DNA of 43,343 nt, from IMG/VR virus record IMGVR_UViG_3300048918_000106, positions 1 through 43,343 of that record. One strand, 5' to 3'. Origin of the DNA: a virus. The notes below the pieces were generated by a model. That model ran no database searches. It was not told where the DNA came from and saw only the letters and a program-made list of their open reading frames with translations. The position numbers and the translations under genes were made by a program. Below, piece after piece: positions 1-7,680 of the stretch. Position 1 is the stretch's first letter. The number at the start of each line of letters is the position of its first letter.

Positions 1-114
1 CCCATGTACAAATTTTTAGTTTATAAGAGGATAAAATGTACATAAACAGGGTAAAAACCCATGTTCTGTAGAAACTGTACTGTAAATGGTAGTTCTGGCG
101 AGTGGGACGGATGC

Positions 115-146
115 CTTCTGTCAAGCTTCTGTCAAGCTTCTGTCAG
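115..146. repeat. Three tandem 11-bp repeats (CTTCTGTCAAG)
   Basis: The unit CTTCTGTCAAG occurs at 115-125 and 126-136, and a shortened third copy (CTTCTGTCAG) at 137-146. Iterated sites of this size just ahead of a small terminase gene resemble protein-binding iterons such as pac/cos-type terminase sites or a late-promoter operator. The function is inferred from position only. Confidence 0.75.
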
Positions 147-207
147 AAACGAATTGTGACACCACGCGTGAACGAAACTGTAGAAAACTGTACTAAAAAC
201 ATGATAC

Positions 208-220
208 GATGCGTCGCATC
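208..220. promoter_or_regulatory. Perfect palindrome upstream of terS
   Basis: GATGCG-T-CGCATC is a perfect 6-bp inverted repeat around one central base. It lies just upstream of the GAGG ribosome-binding site of the small terminase gene and could be an operator or a small mRNA hairpin. No clear -35/-10 pair could be assigned around it. Confidence 0.4.
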
Positions 221-240
221 TAGTGAGGTGAGGTATCAAC

Positions 241-939
241 ATGAAGCCGATGCATGAACTATTTTGCCGGGAGTATGTGCGCGATTGGAACGCTTCGCGA
301 GCGTATGTTGCTGCTGGATTCAGCCCAAACGGTGCCGGACAATCTGCGCATACTCTTCTTAAATCGCCTGAAGTTGCTGATTGGATCGAGAAACACAAGG
401 CGCAGATCACCGCAAAGATCGACCTCAAGGTTGAGGACGTTGTACGCGCTATAACGGAAGTGATAACCGCCGACCCGCGCGAGCTGACCGAAACGCGCAT
501 TGGTGCATGCCGCTATTGCCATGGCCTGGATCACCAGTACCAGCGCACGCCGCAAGAGTTCCGCGACCATGTAGCCGCGTGGGAACGGCGCGAGAACACC
601 CCCGGTAAGGCGACAGGCCAACCGCTCAACATCCAGGGCGGCGACGGTTACAAGCGGTTTGTCGAGCCGCACCCTGAGTGCCCCGAGTGCGAAGGGCAAG
701 GCATCGCGCATACGATCATCAAGGACACGCGCAAGTTGTCCGCCTCGGCCGCGCGCCTGTATGCCGGCGTCAAGCAGGGGAAACACGGTATCGAGGTGCT
801 GACGCAATCTAAGGACAAAGCCATTGAGCAAGCCGCCAAGTACCTCGGTATGAATAAAGAACAGGTGTTGGTGGGCAATGCACCGGCTGGCTTGACGCAC
901 TTCTACCCGCCGCAAGAGGACAAGGCGAGCGATGAATAA
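241..939 (+). CDS. terS: Terminase small subunit
   Basis: 232 aa. Its likely role is to recognise phage DNA and hand it to the large terminase for packaging into procapsids. The N-terminal ~60 residues look like the helix-turn-helix DNA-binding region of Terminase_2-type small subunits (FCREYVRDWNASRAYVAAGF). A central insert has paired cysteines, CRYC near residue 90 and CPECEGQG (a DnaJ-like CxxCxGxG zinc motif) near 145, as in several proteobacterial phage small terminases. The conserved LSASAARLYAGVKQG segment and an oligomerisation-like tail follow. ATG is preceded by GAGGTGAGG. It is first in the late operon and overlaps the next gene by 8 bp. The assignment rests on family resemblance and its place before the large terminase. 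Confidence 0.88.
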   Translation: MKPMHELFCREYVRDWNASRAYVAAGFSPNGAGQSAHTLLKSPEVADWIEKHKAQITAKIDLKVEDVVRAITEVITADPRELTETRIGACRYCHGLDHQYQRTPQEFRDHVAAWERRENTPGKATGQPLNIQGGDGYKRFVEPHPECPECEGQGIAHTIIKDTRKLSASAARLYAGVKQGKHGIEVLTQSKDKAIEQAAKYLGMNKEQVLVGNAPAGLTHFYPPQEDKASDE

Positions 940-1219
940 GCGACCCGTCACCGAACGCGATTTCAGAATGCCCGAGTTTCGCGATGCAGACCCCGCTGAT
1001 TACGAGTTCCGCGACGACGGCAAGGTTGTGCGCAAAGACCGTTGGGAGGTCGGCATTCGCAACATCGCAAACATACTGCATGCTGACCGCGACGGATGGG
1101 AAATCAACGACATTGTTTGGCAGGTACAGGCAATGATTGAGGATGCGCGCGAGGTGCAAAAAGCTGCCGCTGACGCGCTTTGGCTTGACATCACAAGCGG
1201 CGCACTATATGCCGATTGA
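932..1219 (+). CDS. Conserved phage protein between the terminase genes
   Basis: 95 aa, function not known to me. It is acidic and mixed alpha/beta in appearance, with FRDADPADYEFRDDGKVVRKDRWEV-type sequence near the N-terminus and a helical C-terminal half. I recall similar short proteins beginning with an ADPADYEFR-like segment in other phages, often near structural genes, but no function comes with them. The start overlaps terS by 8 bp and the end overlaps the large terminase start by 11 bp, so translation is probably coupled. No membrane segment or metal site is visible. Confidence 0.7.
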   Translation: MNKRPVTERDFRMPEFRDADPADYEFRDDGKVVRKDRWEVGIRNIANILHADRDGWEINDIVWQVQAMIEDAREVQKAAADALWLDITSGALYAD

Positions 1220-2627
1220 CCTACGCAAACCGCAGCTCAACCCGGCGCTGCGTGACTTCTGGATGACCCCCGCCCGCAACCGTGTTTTGTATGGCGGCCG
1301 GTCGTCATCGAAATCATGGGACGCGGCCGGCTTCGCTACGTTCCTGGCTGATAACTTCAAGCTGCGCATCCTGTGTGTCCGCCAATTCCAAAACAAGATC
1401 GAAGAATCGGTCTACGCGCTACTTAAAACGCAGATTGAGCGATTTAGCCTAAGTCACCGCTTCGACATTCAACAGCGCAAAATCTACAACCGTGGCACCG
1501 GAACAGAGTTCATGTTCTACGGCCTGTGGCGCGACATCATGCAATTGAAGTCGATGGAAGGCGTTGACATATTGTGGATTGAGGAAGGCCACGCGCTGAC
1601 GAAAGAGCAATGGGAAATCTTGGAACCAACGATTCGTAAGGAAGGCTCGCAGGTTTGGCTGATCTTCAATCCAAACCTTGCTACCGATTTTGCGTATCAA
1701 CGTTTCGTCGTCAACCCGCCACCCGATACCATTGTCCGCCTGATCAACTTCAATGAAAACCCGTTCCTGTCATCGACCATCAAAAAAGTTATCGCGGCGG
1801 CCGAGGCGGAAGACCCTGACGACTTCGCACACATTTACCTGGGCGTGCCGCGCGACAACGACGATGCAGTTGTCATCAAGCGTTCATGGATCATGGCGGC
1901 CATCGACGCGCACATTACGCTGGACTTCAAGCCGTCCGGCCGCAAGCGTACAGGCTTTGACGTTGCGGATGATGGCGACGACAAGAACGCCACGGTGAGT
2001 GCGCATGGCAGCGTAGTGCAGGATGCCGACGAATGGAAAGGCGGCGAAGACGAGCTGTTGAAGTCGTGCACTCGCGTCTATGCGCATGCGCTTGAGTACG
2101 GATCGCACGTCAGTTACGACAGCATCGGTGTTGGCGCGATGGCTGGCGCGAAGTTTGGCGAGCTGAACGCAGCGCGGACCGATGGCCAGCGCATCACCTA
2201 TGCCAAGTTCAACGCTGGCGGTGCAGTGTGGCGGCCTGACTCGGTGTACGCCAAGACGCAGACCAAGAACAAAGACCACTTCGCGAACATTAAAGCGCAA
2301 GCATGGTGGCTGGTGGCTGACCGCTTCCGCAACACGTACAACGCCGTCACCAACGGCGCGAAGTTCAACGACGATGAGCTGATCAGCATTGACAGCCGCT
2401 TACCGTTCCTGTCGAAATTGATTGACGAGTTGGCGACGCCTAAGCGAGACTTCGACGCTAACGGTAAAGTCAAAGTTGAAAGTAAGAAGGATATGGCGAA
2501 GAAAAACCGCGAAGGCGGCCCGGTTAAGTCGCCAAACCTGGGCGATGCGTTTATCATGGCGTTTGCACCGGGCATAGAACCGATGACGATTAGCTCGACC
2601 GTACTCAACAAATCCAAGAGGCGATAA
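1209..2627 (+). CDS. terL: Terminase large subunit (packaging ATPase/nuclease)
   Basis: 472 aa. The ATP-driven packaging motor that also cuts the DNA concatemer. Walker A-like YGGRSSSKSWD lies at residues 28-38 and the Walker B/catalytic Glu segment (ILWIEEGHAL) near 118-127. A C-terminal RNase H-fold nuclease region begins around FDVADDGDD (~249), with a second acidic site at SYDSIGVG (~300). It resembles PBSX/Terminase_3-type large subunits. The frame is open from 1137, but the ATG at 1209 (MPIDLRKPQLNP) is preferred. It starts at the expected point before the ATPase domain and overlaps the upstream gene by only 11 bp. Confidence 0.93.
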   Translation: MPIDLRKPQLNPALRDFWMTPARNRVLYGGRSSSKSWDAAGFATFLADNFKLRILCVRQFQNKIEESVYALLKTQIERFSLSHRFDIQQRKIYNRGTGTEFMFYGLWRDIMQLKSMEGVDILWIEEGHALTKEQWEILEPTIRKEGSQVWLIFNPNLATDFAYQRFVVNPPPDTIVRLINFNENPFLSSTIKKVIAAAEAEDPDDFAHIYLGVPRDNDDAVVIKRSWIMAAIDAHITLDFKPSGRKRTGFDVADDGDDKNATVSAHGSVVQDADEWKGGEDELLKSCTRVYAHALEYGSHVSYDSIGVGAMAGAKFGELNAARTDGQRITYAKFNAGGAVWRPDSVYAKTQTKNKDHFANIKAQAWWLVADRFRNTYNAVTNGAKFNDDELISIDSRLPFLSKLIDELATPKRDFDANGKVKVESKKDMAKKNREGGPVKSPNLGDAFIMAFAPGIEPMTISSTVLNKSKRR

Positions 2628-2628
2628 C

Positions 2629-2871
2629 ATGACTCAACAGCAAATGCTGCTTTATTCCTTTGGTGGTGCCGGCCTGCTCTTCGCGGTTATCATTATCTGG
2701 GCGTCATGGTCGGCTGGACGCTCGCGACCGAAGCATTCGCACTCTGCCCATTGGCTTGCCGCACCTCCGATGCCGCGCATACCGGATCACATCACGCGCG
2801 CCGAGCGCGAACACCCCGTAATGAAAATTCGCCGTCAACGAAAGGCCCGCCATGCGCTATCTAACACCTAA
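2629..2871 (+). CDS. Small membrane protein between terL and portal
   Basis: 80 aa. It has one hydrophobic segment at about residues 8-28 (LYSFGGAGLLFAVIIIWASW), then a basic, proline- and histidine-containing tail ending in an Arg/Lys-rich stretch, so it is probably a single-pass inner-membrane protein with a cytoplasmic tail. It starts one base after terL and overlaps the portal ORF by 20 bp. A membrane protein inside a head module is unusual. No family recognised. Confidence 0.6.
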   Translation: MTQQQMLLYSFGGAGLLFAVIIIWASWSAGRSRPKHSHSAHWLAAPPMPRIPDHITRAEREHPVMKIRRQRKARHALSNT

Positions 2872-4483
2872 CGAAATCACGTTCATCCTAATTGCGGCGC
2901 TCGTTGCGTATCTAGCCGGCATTACATGGGAACTGTGGGTTGCGCCAGCTATCAGCAACCATCGAGCGCGGCGACGAGCGCCAGCCTTGCGCGCTCGCGC
3001 GCTCGATAATACCGTGCCGCCAACCAGTGCCGAGCCACCGCCTGCCACCGTCAAGGCGATGCGGATTAGCGGCATGGTCATTGAGCGCGCCAAGATGACG
3101 GCTCGGCAGCTCGCCGCCACCGCTGGCGAAATGGTCATGCCGTACGACCCGCCGCCGGGTGTGGTGCCGAACAACCAGCGCGCCAACGCAATCGCGATGG
3201 ACGAAACGCCATACGACTACATCAACCAGTCGTTCTATTGCGCTGAGCGTTTCCGTGGTTATCCCTACCTTGCCATGCTGTCGCAGCTTCCAGACTACCG
3301 GAAGATGAGCGAAACCATCGCCAAGCAGATGACACGCAAATGGATTAAGTTGACGACCAAGGGCGACGACGACAAGACCGAAAAACTGCAAAAGCTGGAA
3401 GCCGCCCTTGAGAAGTTCAAGGTGCGCGAGCTGTTCCAGGGTGCGGCCGAACTTGACGGCTTCTTTGGGCGCGGCCAAATCTACATTGATGTTAAGACGC
3501 CGCGCGGGCAGATACCGGCGCGCGACGATCCCGACGAGCTACAAACGCCGCTGCTGATGACATCATCGAAGATCGCCAAGGACTCGCTGATTGGCTTCAC
3601 GCTCATTGAGCCAATGTGGACGTACCCGAACCAGTACAACACGCGCGATCCGCTCGCCCCCGACTACTACAAGCCGCGTTCCTGGTACGTCATGGGTAAG
3701 ACCGTTCACGCTTCGCGCCTACTGATGTTCAGCTCGCGCCCGGTGCCGGACATCCTCAAGGCGTCGTACAACTTCGGCGGCCTGTCGCTGTCGCAACTGG
3801 CTGAGCCGGCCGTCAACAACTGGTTGCGCACGCGGGACAGTGTGTCCGACCTGATCCACTCGTTTTCGATCACCGGCATCAAGACCAATATGGGCACTGC
3901 GCTGAGTGGCGGCGACGGCTCCGATATGTTTGCGCGCGCCGATCTGTTCAACGAGACGCGCGACAATCGCGGCTTGATGATGCTCGACCTCGACGCCGAG
4001 GAAATGTTCCAGCTCAACACGCCGCTGTCAGGCATCGCTGACCTTCAGTCCCAAGCGCAGGAACAGCCGGCCGCCGTCAGCAACATTCCGCTTGTCTTCC
4101 TGCTCGGCATCACGCCAAACGGAATGAATGCGACCAGCGAAGGCGAAATTGAGGTGTTCTACAGCTACATCGGGACCATGCAAGACACGCTATTTCGCGC
4201 GCCGCTCAACAAGGTTTTGGACGTGTTGCAGCTCAACGAGTTTGGTAGTATCGATGAGGACATTGGCGCAGAGTTCGTGCCGCTGTCGGAAATGACGCCG
4301 GAACAGCGCGCCACTATCGAGAAGACCAAGGCGGACACGGATGCGGTGTTGATTGACAAGTGCGTTATCTCGCCGGACGATGCGCGCGACCGCCTGATTG
4401 CTGACCCGAACAACGATTATCACGGCCTGGAACCGGGCGCACCGGACCTGCCGGAAGATGATAACGGCGCGGGCGATGACTAA
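2852..4483 (+). CDS. Portal protein (DUF1073 type)
   Basis: 543 aa as read. It should form the dodecameric ring at the capsid vertex through which DNA passes. From about residue 115 (YDYINQSFY..FRGYPYLAMLSQLPDYRKM) it follows the DUF1073 portal family, including the NIPLVFLLGITPNGMNATSEGE segment near 415 and a charged C-terminus. The first ~70 residues are atypical, with a hydrophobic helix (about 10-30, ITFILIAALVAYLAGITWELW) and an Arg/Ala/Pro-rich linker. The true start could be the ATG at 3059, but its Shine-Dalgarno is weak. It overlaps the Mu F-like gene by 8 bp. Confidence 0.88.
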   Translation: MRYLTPNEITFILIAALVAYLAGITWELWVAPAISNHRARRRAPALRARALDNTVPPTSAEPPPATVKAMRISGMVIERAKMTARQLAATAGEMVMPYDPPPGVVPNNQRANAIAMDETPYDYINQSFYCAERFRGYPYLAMLSQLPDYRKMSETIAKQMTRKWIKLTTKGDDDKTEKLQKLEAALEKFKVRELFQGAAELDGFFGRGQIYIDVKTPRGQIPARDDPDELQTPLLMTSSKIAKDSLIGFTLIEPMWTYPNQYNTRDPLAPDYYKPRSWYVMGKTVHASRLLMFSSRPVPDILKASYNFGGLSLSQLAEPAVNNWLRTRDSVSDLIHSFSITGIKTNMGTALSGGDGSDMFARADLFNETRDNRGLMMLDLDAEEMFQLNTPLSGIADLQSQAQEQPAAVSNIPLVFLLGITPNGMNATSEGEIEVFYSYIGTMQDTLFRAPLNKVLDVLQLNEFGSIDEDIGAEFVPLSEMTPEQRATIEKTKADTDAVLIDKCVISPDDARDRLIADPNNDYHGLEPGAPDLPEDDNGAGDD

Positions 4484-5276
4484 GCTCGTCTCCCCTACCG
4501 GCAAGCCGCTAACTCTGGCGTCCGTCCGCGCCAACGTCGGCGTAGAGGTGCGCTATCGGCGGCTGATCATGGCGTATGTTGACGCCATGCATGCGGACAT
4601 CGTACGCACCATTGAGCGCGCCTACGTGTCGAGCGGCGCGCAGGAAATGGCGCACGACGCGACGCCGGCCAACGAGCTGCGCGAGGCAATGCGCAAGATG
4701 GGCGACAAGTGGCTCAAACGGTTTGATGTCGGCTCCAAGGAACTCGCTGCATGGTTCGCCCAACAGGCGCGCGACCGCAGCGACACGGCGCTGGATGCGA
4801 TCTTACGCAAGGCTGGCTTCACGGTGCGGTTCCACATGAGCCACAACATGCAGAACGCATACGATGCGGTGATTGGCGAGCAAGTCGGGCTGATTCGCTC
4901 AATCGCCAGCCGCCATCTGACGCAAGTTGAAACGCTCGTGATGCAAGCTGTCCAGGCGGGTCGCAAATTAGATGTGCTCGCCAAGCTGTTGCATGAACAA
5001 TACGATGTCACCAAGCGCCGCGCCGCGCTCATCGCACGCGATCAAAACAACAAGGCGACCGGCACGCTTAACCGTCAGCGCCGCCTCGATTTGGGTATGA
5101 CGCAAGCGAAATGGCGGCATAGTGGCGCAGGCCGGCACCCCCGCCCCGAACACGTAAAAGCTGACGGAGACATTTACGAAATCACAAAAGGCATGTATCT
5201 TGATGGTTCTTGGACATGGCCGGGTTACGAAATCAACTGTCGATGTTTCGACAACCCGGTGATTCCAGGTTTCTAA
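4476..5276 (+). CDS. Mu gpF-like minor head protein
   Basis: 266 aa. A head morphogenesis protein thought to sit near the portal inside the capsid. The C-terminal third has the family pattern: RAALIARDQNNKATGTLNRQR, then a W..SGAGRHPRPEH segment and a final PGYEINCRCFDNPV with the paired cysteines typical of phage Mu F-like (SPP1 gp7) proteins. The frame is open from 4398, but the ATG at 4476 inside GCGATGACTAAG overlaps the portal stop by 8 bp, so it is chosen. It follows the portal gene, the usual order. Confidence 0.85.
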   Translation: MTKLVSPTGKPLTLASVRANVGVEVRYRRLIMAYVDAMHADIVRTIERAYVSSGAQEMAHDATPANELREAMRKMGDKWLKRFDVGSKELAAWFAQQARDRSDTALDAILRKAGFTVRFHMSHNMQNAYDAVIGEQVGLIRSIASRHLTQVETLVMQAVQAGRKLDVLAKLLHEQYDVTKRRAALIARDQNNKATGTLNRQRRLDLGMTQAKWRHSGAGRHPRPEHVKADGDIYEITKGMYLDGSWTWPGYEINCRCFDNPVIPGF

Positions 5277-5299
5277 ACAACCACTCATGAGGTATAAAA

Positions 5300-5743
5300 A
5301 TGAAAAGCAAATTGTCTCTCTGCCGCCTGCTCACAGGCACCGTTGTTGCACTGATGATCGCCGCCTGCGGTAGCAACCTCGCGCACGCCGCTGCCGAAAG
5401 CAAGACCTTCGTTTCGTCCGACAACAAAGTTTTCAGCCTGGAAAACGTCAAGGCTGTGGAATCGCAACCCGGCGTCATCGTCCTGACCTTCACCGACAAC
5501 ACGACCTCGGGCGGCTACTTGGCCGACAATACCGGCTCCGTCTACAGTACCGTCCTCGCGAACATCGGCTCGGCCTGGGCGCAAGCACCCGGCGCAAACA
5601 AGTACTACAACCCGCTGTATGCGCGCTATACGATCTGCAACGGTACGGCGACGACCATTGGCTGGTTTCTCGGCGGCGCTGAAACCGTACCTGATGCCGG
5701 CTGCGTGTTCTTCGGGCGCATCAAGGCGGTTTCGCATCCGTAG
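5300..5743 (+). CDS. Secreted protein or lipoprotein, probable cargo (moron) gene
   Basis: 147 aa. A basic n-region and hydrophobic core lead to a lipobox-like IAAC with Cys at residue 23. A signal peptidase I-type site (AHA) follows at about residue 30, so it may be an outer-membrane lipoprotein or a periplasmic protein. The mature part is a small beta-rich domain with two later cysteines (in YTICNG and DAGCVFFG) that could form a disulfide. No family recognised. Exported proteins are not head parts, so a role in the infected cell such as superinfection exclusion is plausible but inferred. GAGG lies upstream of the ATG and a 9-bp hairpin follows the stop. Confidence 0.68.
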   Translation: MKSKLSLCRLLTGTVVALMIAACGSNLAHAAAESKTFVSSDNKVFSLENVKAVESQPGVIVLTFTDNTTSGGYLADNTGSVYSTVLANIGSAWAQAPGANKYYNPLYARYTICNGTATTIGWFLGGAETVPDAGCVFFGRIKAVSHP

Positions 5744-5772
5744 ACAACGGACCTGGACTGGTTGAAACCTGA

Positions 5773-5800
5773 TTACGGCCGGGGTAACGCTCGGCCGTAA
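5773..5800 (+). terminator. 9-bp perfect hairpin after the lipoprotein gene
   Basis: TTACGGCCG pairs perfectly with CGGCCGTAA across a 10-nt loop. There is no following T run, so it may be a partial or factor-dependent terminator, an mRNA-stability element or a processing site rather than a strong intrinsic terminator. Confidence 0.4.
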
Positions 5801-5823
5801 CAACATCAAACAAAGGAAAAATC

Positions 5824-6210
5824 ATGCAACCCTATGTCGGACAAATCGTTGTTATCAAGACGGTCAACATTACCTCCAACGGCACCAACTCGCACCCGGC
5901 CTTCGTAACCCGCTCGTGGAACCAGAATGACATCGTGGCTGGCGAGCTGAACAAAGTCGGAATGGTCAACGTTTCCGTGCTGCCCGACGCCGGCCATCAT
6001 GTGATCCCGCACACCAGCTTGAGCCTGTACGCAACCGAGCGCGACGGCGACAAGGTTACTGCGGCGCGCACACCAGCCGGCAGCGAGCCGCGCCCGCATT
6101 TCGCGTACGTCGCCGGCTGCGGTAACGCGGAAATCACCGATAAGCAATATGCGGCGATGTTGCCCGCAACCCCCGTGACCCGCCCTGACGGCGGCGTTGA
6201 CGTGGTGTAG
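5824..6210 (+). CDS. Hypothetical head-region protein
   Basis: 128 aa, no recognised family. The sequence is beta-rich (MQPYVGQIVVIKTVNITSNGT at the start) with no membrane segment or signal peptide. A single Cys and an alanine/proline-rich tail end in DGGVDVV. AAGGAAAA precedes the ATG. It lies between the lipoprotein gene and the protease/scaffold genes. Small proteins here may be capsid decoration or assembly factors, but nothing in the sequence decides this. Confidence 0.6.
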   Translation: MQPYVGQIVVIKTVNITSNGTNSHPAFVTRSWNQNDIVAGELNKVGMVNVSVLPDAGHHVIPHTSLSLYATERDGDKVTAARTPAGSEPRPHFAYVAGCGNAEITDKQYAAMLPATPVTRPDGGVDVV

Positions 6211-6213
6211 ACC

Positions 6214-6387
6214 ATGAACCAGCAACCCGCCGCAACGTGCCAACTGTGCAGCAAGAAACCGCCTCAAGGTGGTTGCTCGCACGTTGACTGCCCGTCGCGG
6301 CGGCTTGTCACTGCTGCCCCGCGCGGCACCGCATCACCTGTTGCGCCGAGCACTTACAGGGTGCTACCAAAATTGTTTGAGGATTGA
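6214..6387 (+). CDS. 57-aa zinc-finger-like miniprotein
   Basis: This short frame begins MNQQPAATCQLCSKKPPQGG and has four cysteines spaced C-x2-C-x8-C-x4-C within residues 9-26, plus a His, a plausible single zinc knuckle. The ATG is three bases after the previous stop, and the TGA ends two bases before the next ATG, so it fills the gap exactly. No strong ribosome-binding site is visible, and coupling to the upstream gene is likely. Function unknown; the rest of the chain is Pro/Ala/Arg-rich and probably disordered. Confidence 0.5.
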   Translation: MNQQPAATCQLCSKKPPQGGCSHVDCPSRRLVTAAPRGTASPVAPSTYRVLPKLFED

Positions 6388-6389
6388 CC

Positions 6390-7676
6390 ATGCCACAACT
6401 CGCCTTTGACCGTTCCGTGCGTTCCGTTGACGTTGACGGCCGGCTGCACGTCAAGCTGTCGAATATCAGCAAGGCGAACGTGTGTCCGTATTACGGCTAC
6501 GAAATCCCCGGCGCGGAAGATCGCGGCCTGGACCCCAACAAAATTTATATGCTGCTGCGCGACCCCGAAGAACTCGCCCGCGCAGCACCATCGTTCAACA
6601 ACATTCCGTTGCTCGACCGTCACGTTGCGGTGAGCGCGGATGCTCCGCAAAAAGAATTCATCGTTGGCTCAACCGGCACCGACGCGCGGTTTGACGGCAC
6701 CTATTTGCAAAACTCGCTTGTGGTTTGGGATCAAATCGCCATCGACGGCATCCAGACAAAAGAACAATGCGAAATTTCCTGCGGTTATCGTTATAGTGTA
6801 GACTGGACGCCGGGAGTGTATGAGAATACGCCCTATGACGGCCGAATGACTAACATCATCGGCAATCATGTTGCGCTCGTTGAAGTTGGCCGCGCCGGGC
6901 CGGACGTAGTAGTTGGCGACAAAAACCCTTTCACAACCACGGAGTACAAAACCATGAAGCTATCGCGAAAAGCGGTTGCAATCCGTGCGGCCTTGGGGAC
7001 GATCCTGCGTCCGCAACTCGCACAAGATGCTGCCGCGCTCGACCTCGGCGCACTGGTGAAGGACGTTAAGTCTGCCACTATCGCCCAAGACTCGGCACGC
7101 ATCGTTGCGGCTGTTGTCGCGAAGTTCCCGACCGTTGACCAGACGGCGCTCGCTGACGCAATCAAGTTTGCGGCCGACGCCGAACCGGACGACGCGCTCA
7201 CCGCCGAAGATCAGCAACCGGGCGAATCGGACGAAGATTTCGCCAAGCGAAAGGCCGGCAAGCAGGCTAAAGACGCCCTGCCCCAGCCGTCCGTCGCACC
7301 GACCGCCGCACCCAAGCAGCTTGTTGTTGATGTGGCTCACGGCATGGACGAGGCAGCCATTACCGCGCTCGTCGCCAAGGAACGCGCCGCAGCCGTGGCT
7401 GACATGAACGCTCTCCGCCAAGCTGAGCGCGAAGTGCTGCCGCTGATCGGTGAAGTCATTGGCCAGGACTCGGCCGCCGCCGTCTACAAGATGGCGCTGG
7501 ACCAAGCCGGCACCGACCTTACCGGCGTGCACGTTTCGGCCTACCCGGCTATGGTCAAGATGCTGCTGGCAAACAAGCAGCAGGCCGCCTCGCAACCCGC
7601 CATCGCTCAGGACTCGGCAGCAAGCGCAAGCATTGCCGCCATGTTCCCGGCCGCCGGCCAACTGAAACGGAGCTAA
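6390..7676 (+). CDS. DUF2213 capsid protease/scaffold protein
   Basis: 428 aa. The N-terminal ~180 residues match DUF2213 proteins of phage head modules (CPYYGYEIPG near 32-41, NIPLLDRHV, EISCGYRYSVD, NHVALVEVGRAG), a prohead-protease-like fold. The C-terminal half is Ala/Gln/Asp-rich, charged and probably helical, typical of a scaffold, so the protein likely combines maturation protease and scaffold. A TTG lies six bases upstream but the ATG at 6390 is chosen. An in-frame internal ATG with a good Shine-Dalgarno at 6954 probably yields the scaffold alone (separate entry). Its position before the cement and capsid genes fits. Confidence 0.82.
   Translation: MPQLAFDRSVRSVDVDGRLHVKLSNISKANVCPYYGYEIPGAEDRGLDPNKIYMLLRDPEELARAAPSFNNIPLLDRHVAVSADAPQKEFIVGSTGTDARFDGTYLQNSLVVWDQIAIDGIQTKEQCEISCGYRYSVDWTPGVYENTPYDGRMTNIIGNHVALVEVGRAGPDVVVGDKNPFTTTEYKTMKLSRKAVAIRAALGTILRPQLAQDAAALDLGALVKDVKSATIAQDSARIVAAVVAKFPTVDQTALADAIKFAADAEPDDALTAEDQQPGESDEDFAKRKAGKQAKDALPQPSVAPTAAPKQLVVDVAHGMDEAAITALVAKERAAAVADMNALRQAEREVLPLIGEVIGQDSAAAVYKMALDQAGTDLTGVHVSAYPAMVKMLLANKQQAASQPAIAQDSAASASIAAMFPAAGQLKRS
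6954..7676 (+). CDS. Probable nested scaffold from an internal start
   Basis: ATG at 6954 is in frame with the DUF2213 gene (codon 189) and is preceded by GGAG nine bases upstream, a better ribosome-binding site than that of the full-length start. The product would be 240 aa (MKLSRKAVAIRAALGTILRP...), alanine- and glutamine-rich and helical, starting exactly where the protease-like domain ends. Nested protease/scaffold pairs are established for lambda C/Nu3 and related phages. Use of this start here is inferred and needs protein evidence. Confidence 0.5.
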   Translation: MKLSRKAVAIRAALGTILRPQLAQDAAALDLGALVKDVKSATIAQDSARIVAAVVAKFPTVDQTALADAIKFAADAEPDDALTAEDQQPGESDEDFAKRKAGKQAKDALPQPSVAPTAAPKQLVVDVAHGMDEAAITALVAKERAAAVADMNALRQAEREVLPLIGEVIGQDSAAAVYKMALDQAGTDLTGVHVSAYPAMVKMLLANKQQAASQPAIAQDSAASASIAAMFPAAGQLKRS

Positions 7677-7680
7677 CGCC

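Larger units (their letters stand above)
1..240. other. Non-coding leader upstream of the terminase genes
   Basis: No convincing gene lies here. The stretch is A/T-richer than the rest of the window and repeat-rich: GTAC-centred motifs (TGTACA near 5, ATGTACAT at 37-44, ACTGTACT near 75 and again near 187), two related blocks of the form TGTAGAAACTGTACT (about 67-82 and 179-194), three 11-bp tandem repeats at 115-146, and a palindrome at 208-220. A tiny ORF of 11 codons starts at 36 after AGAGG but has nothing else to support it. Position and structure suit a late promoter/operator region or a packaging recognition site, which is inference. Confidence 0.5.

Noticed and set aside
36-71. 11-codon ORF with AGAGG upstream in the leader
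   Set aside because: Too short and without a partner feature; noted only as a possible leader peptide.
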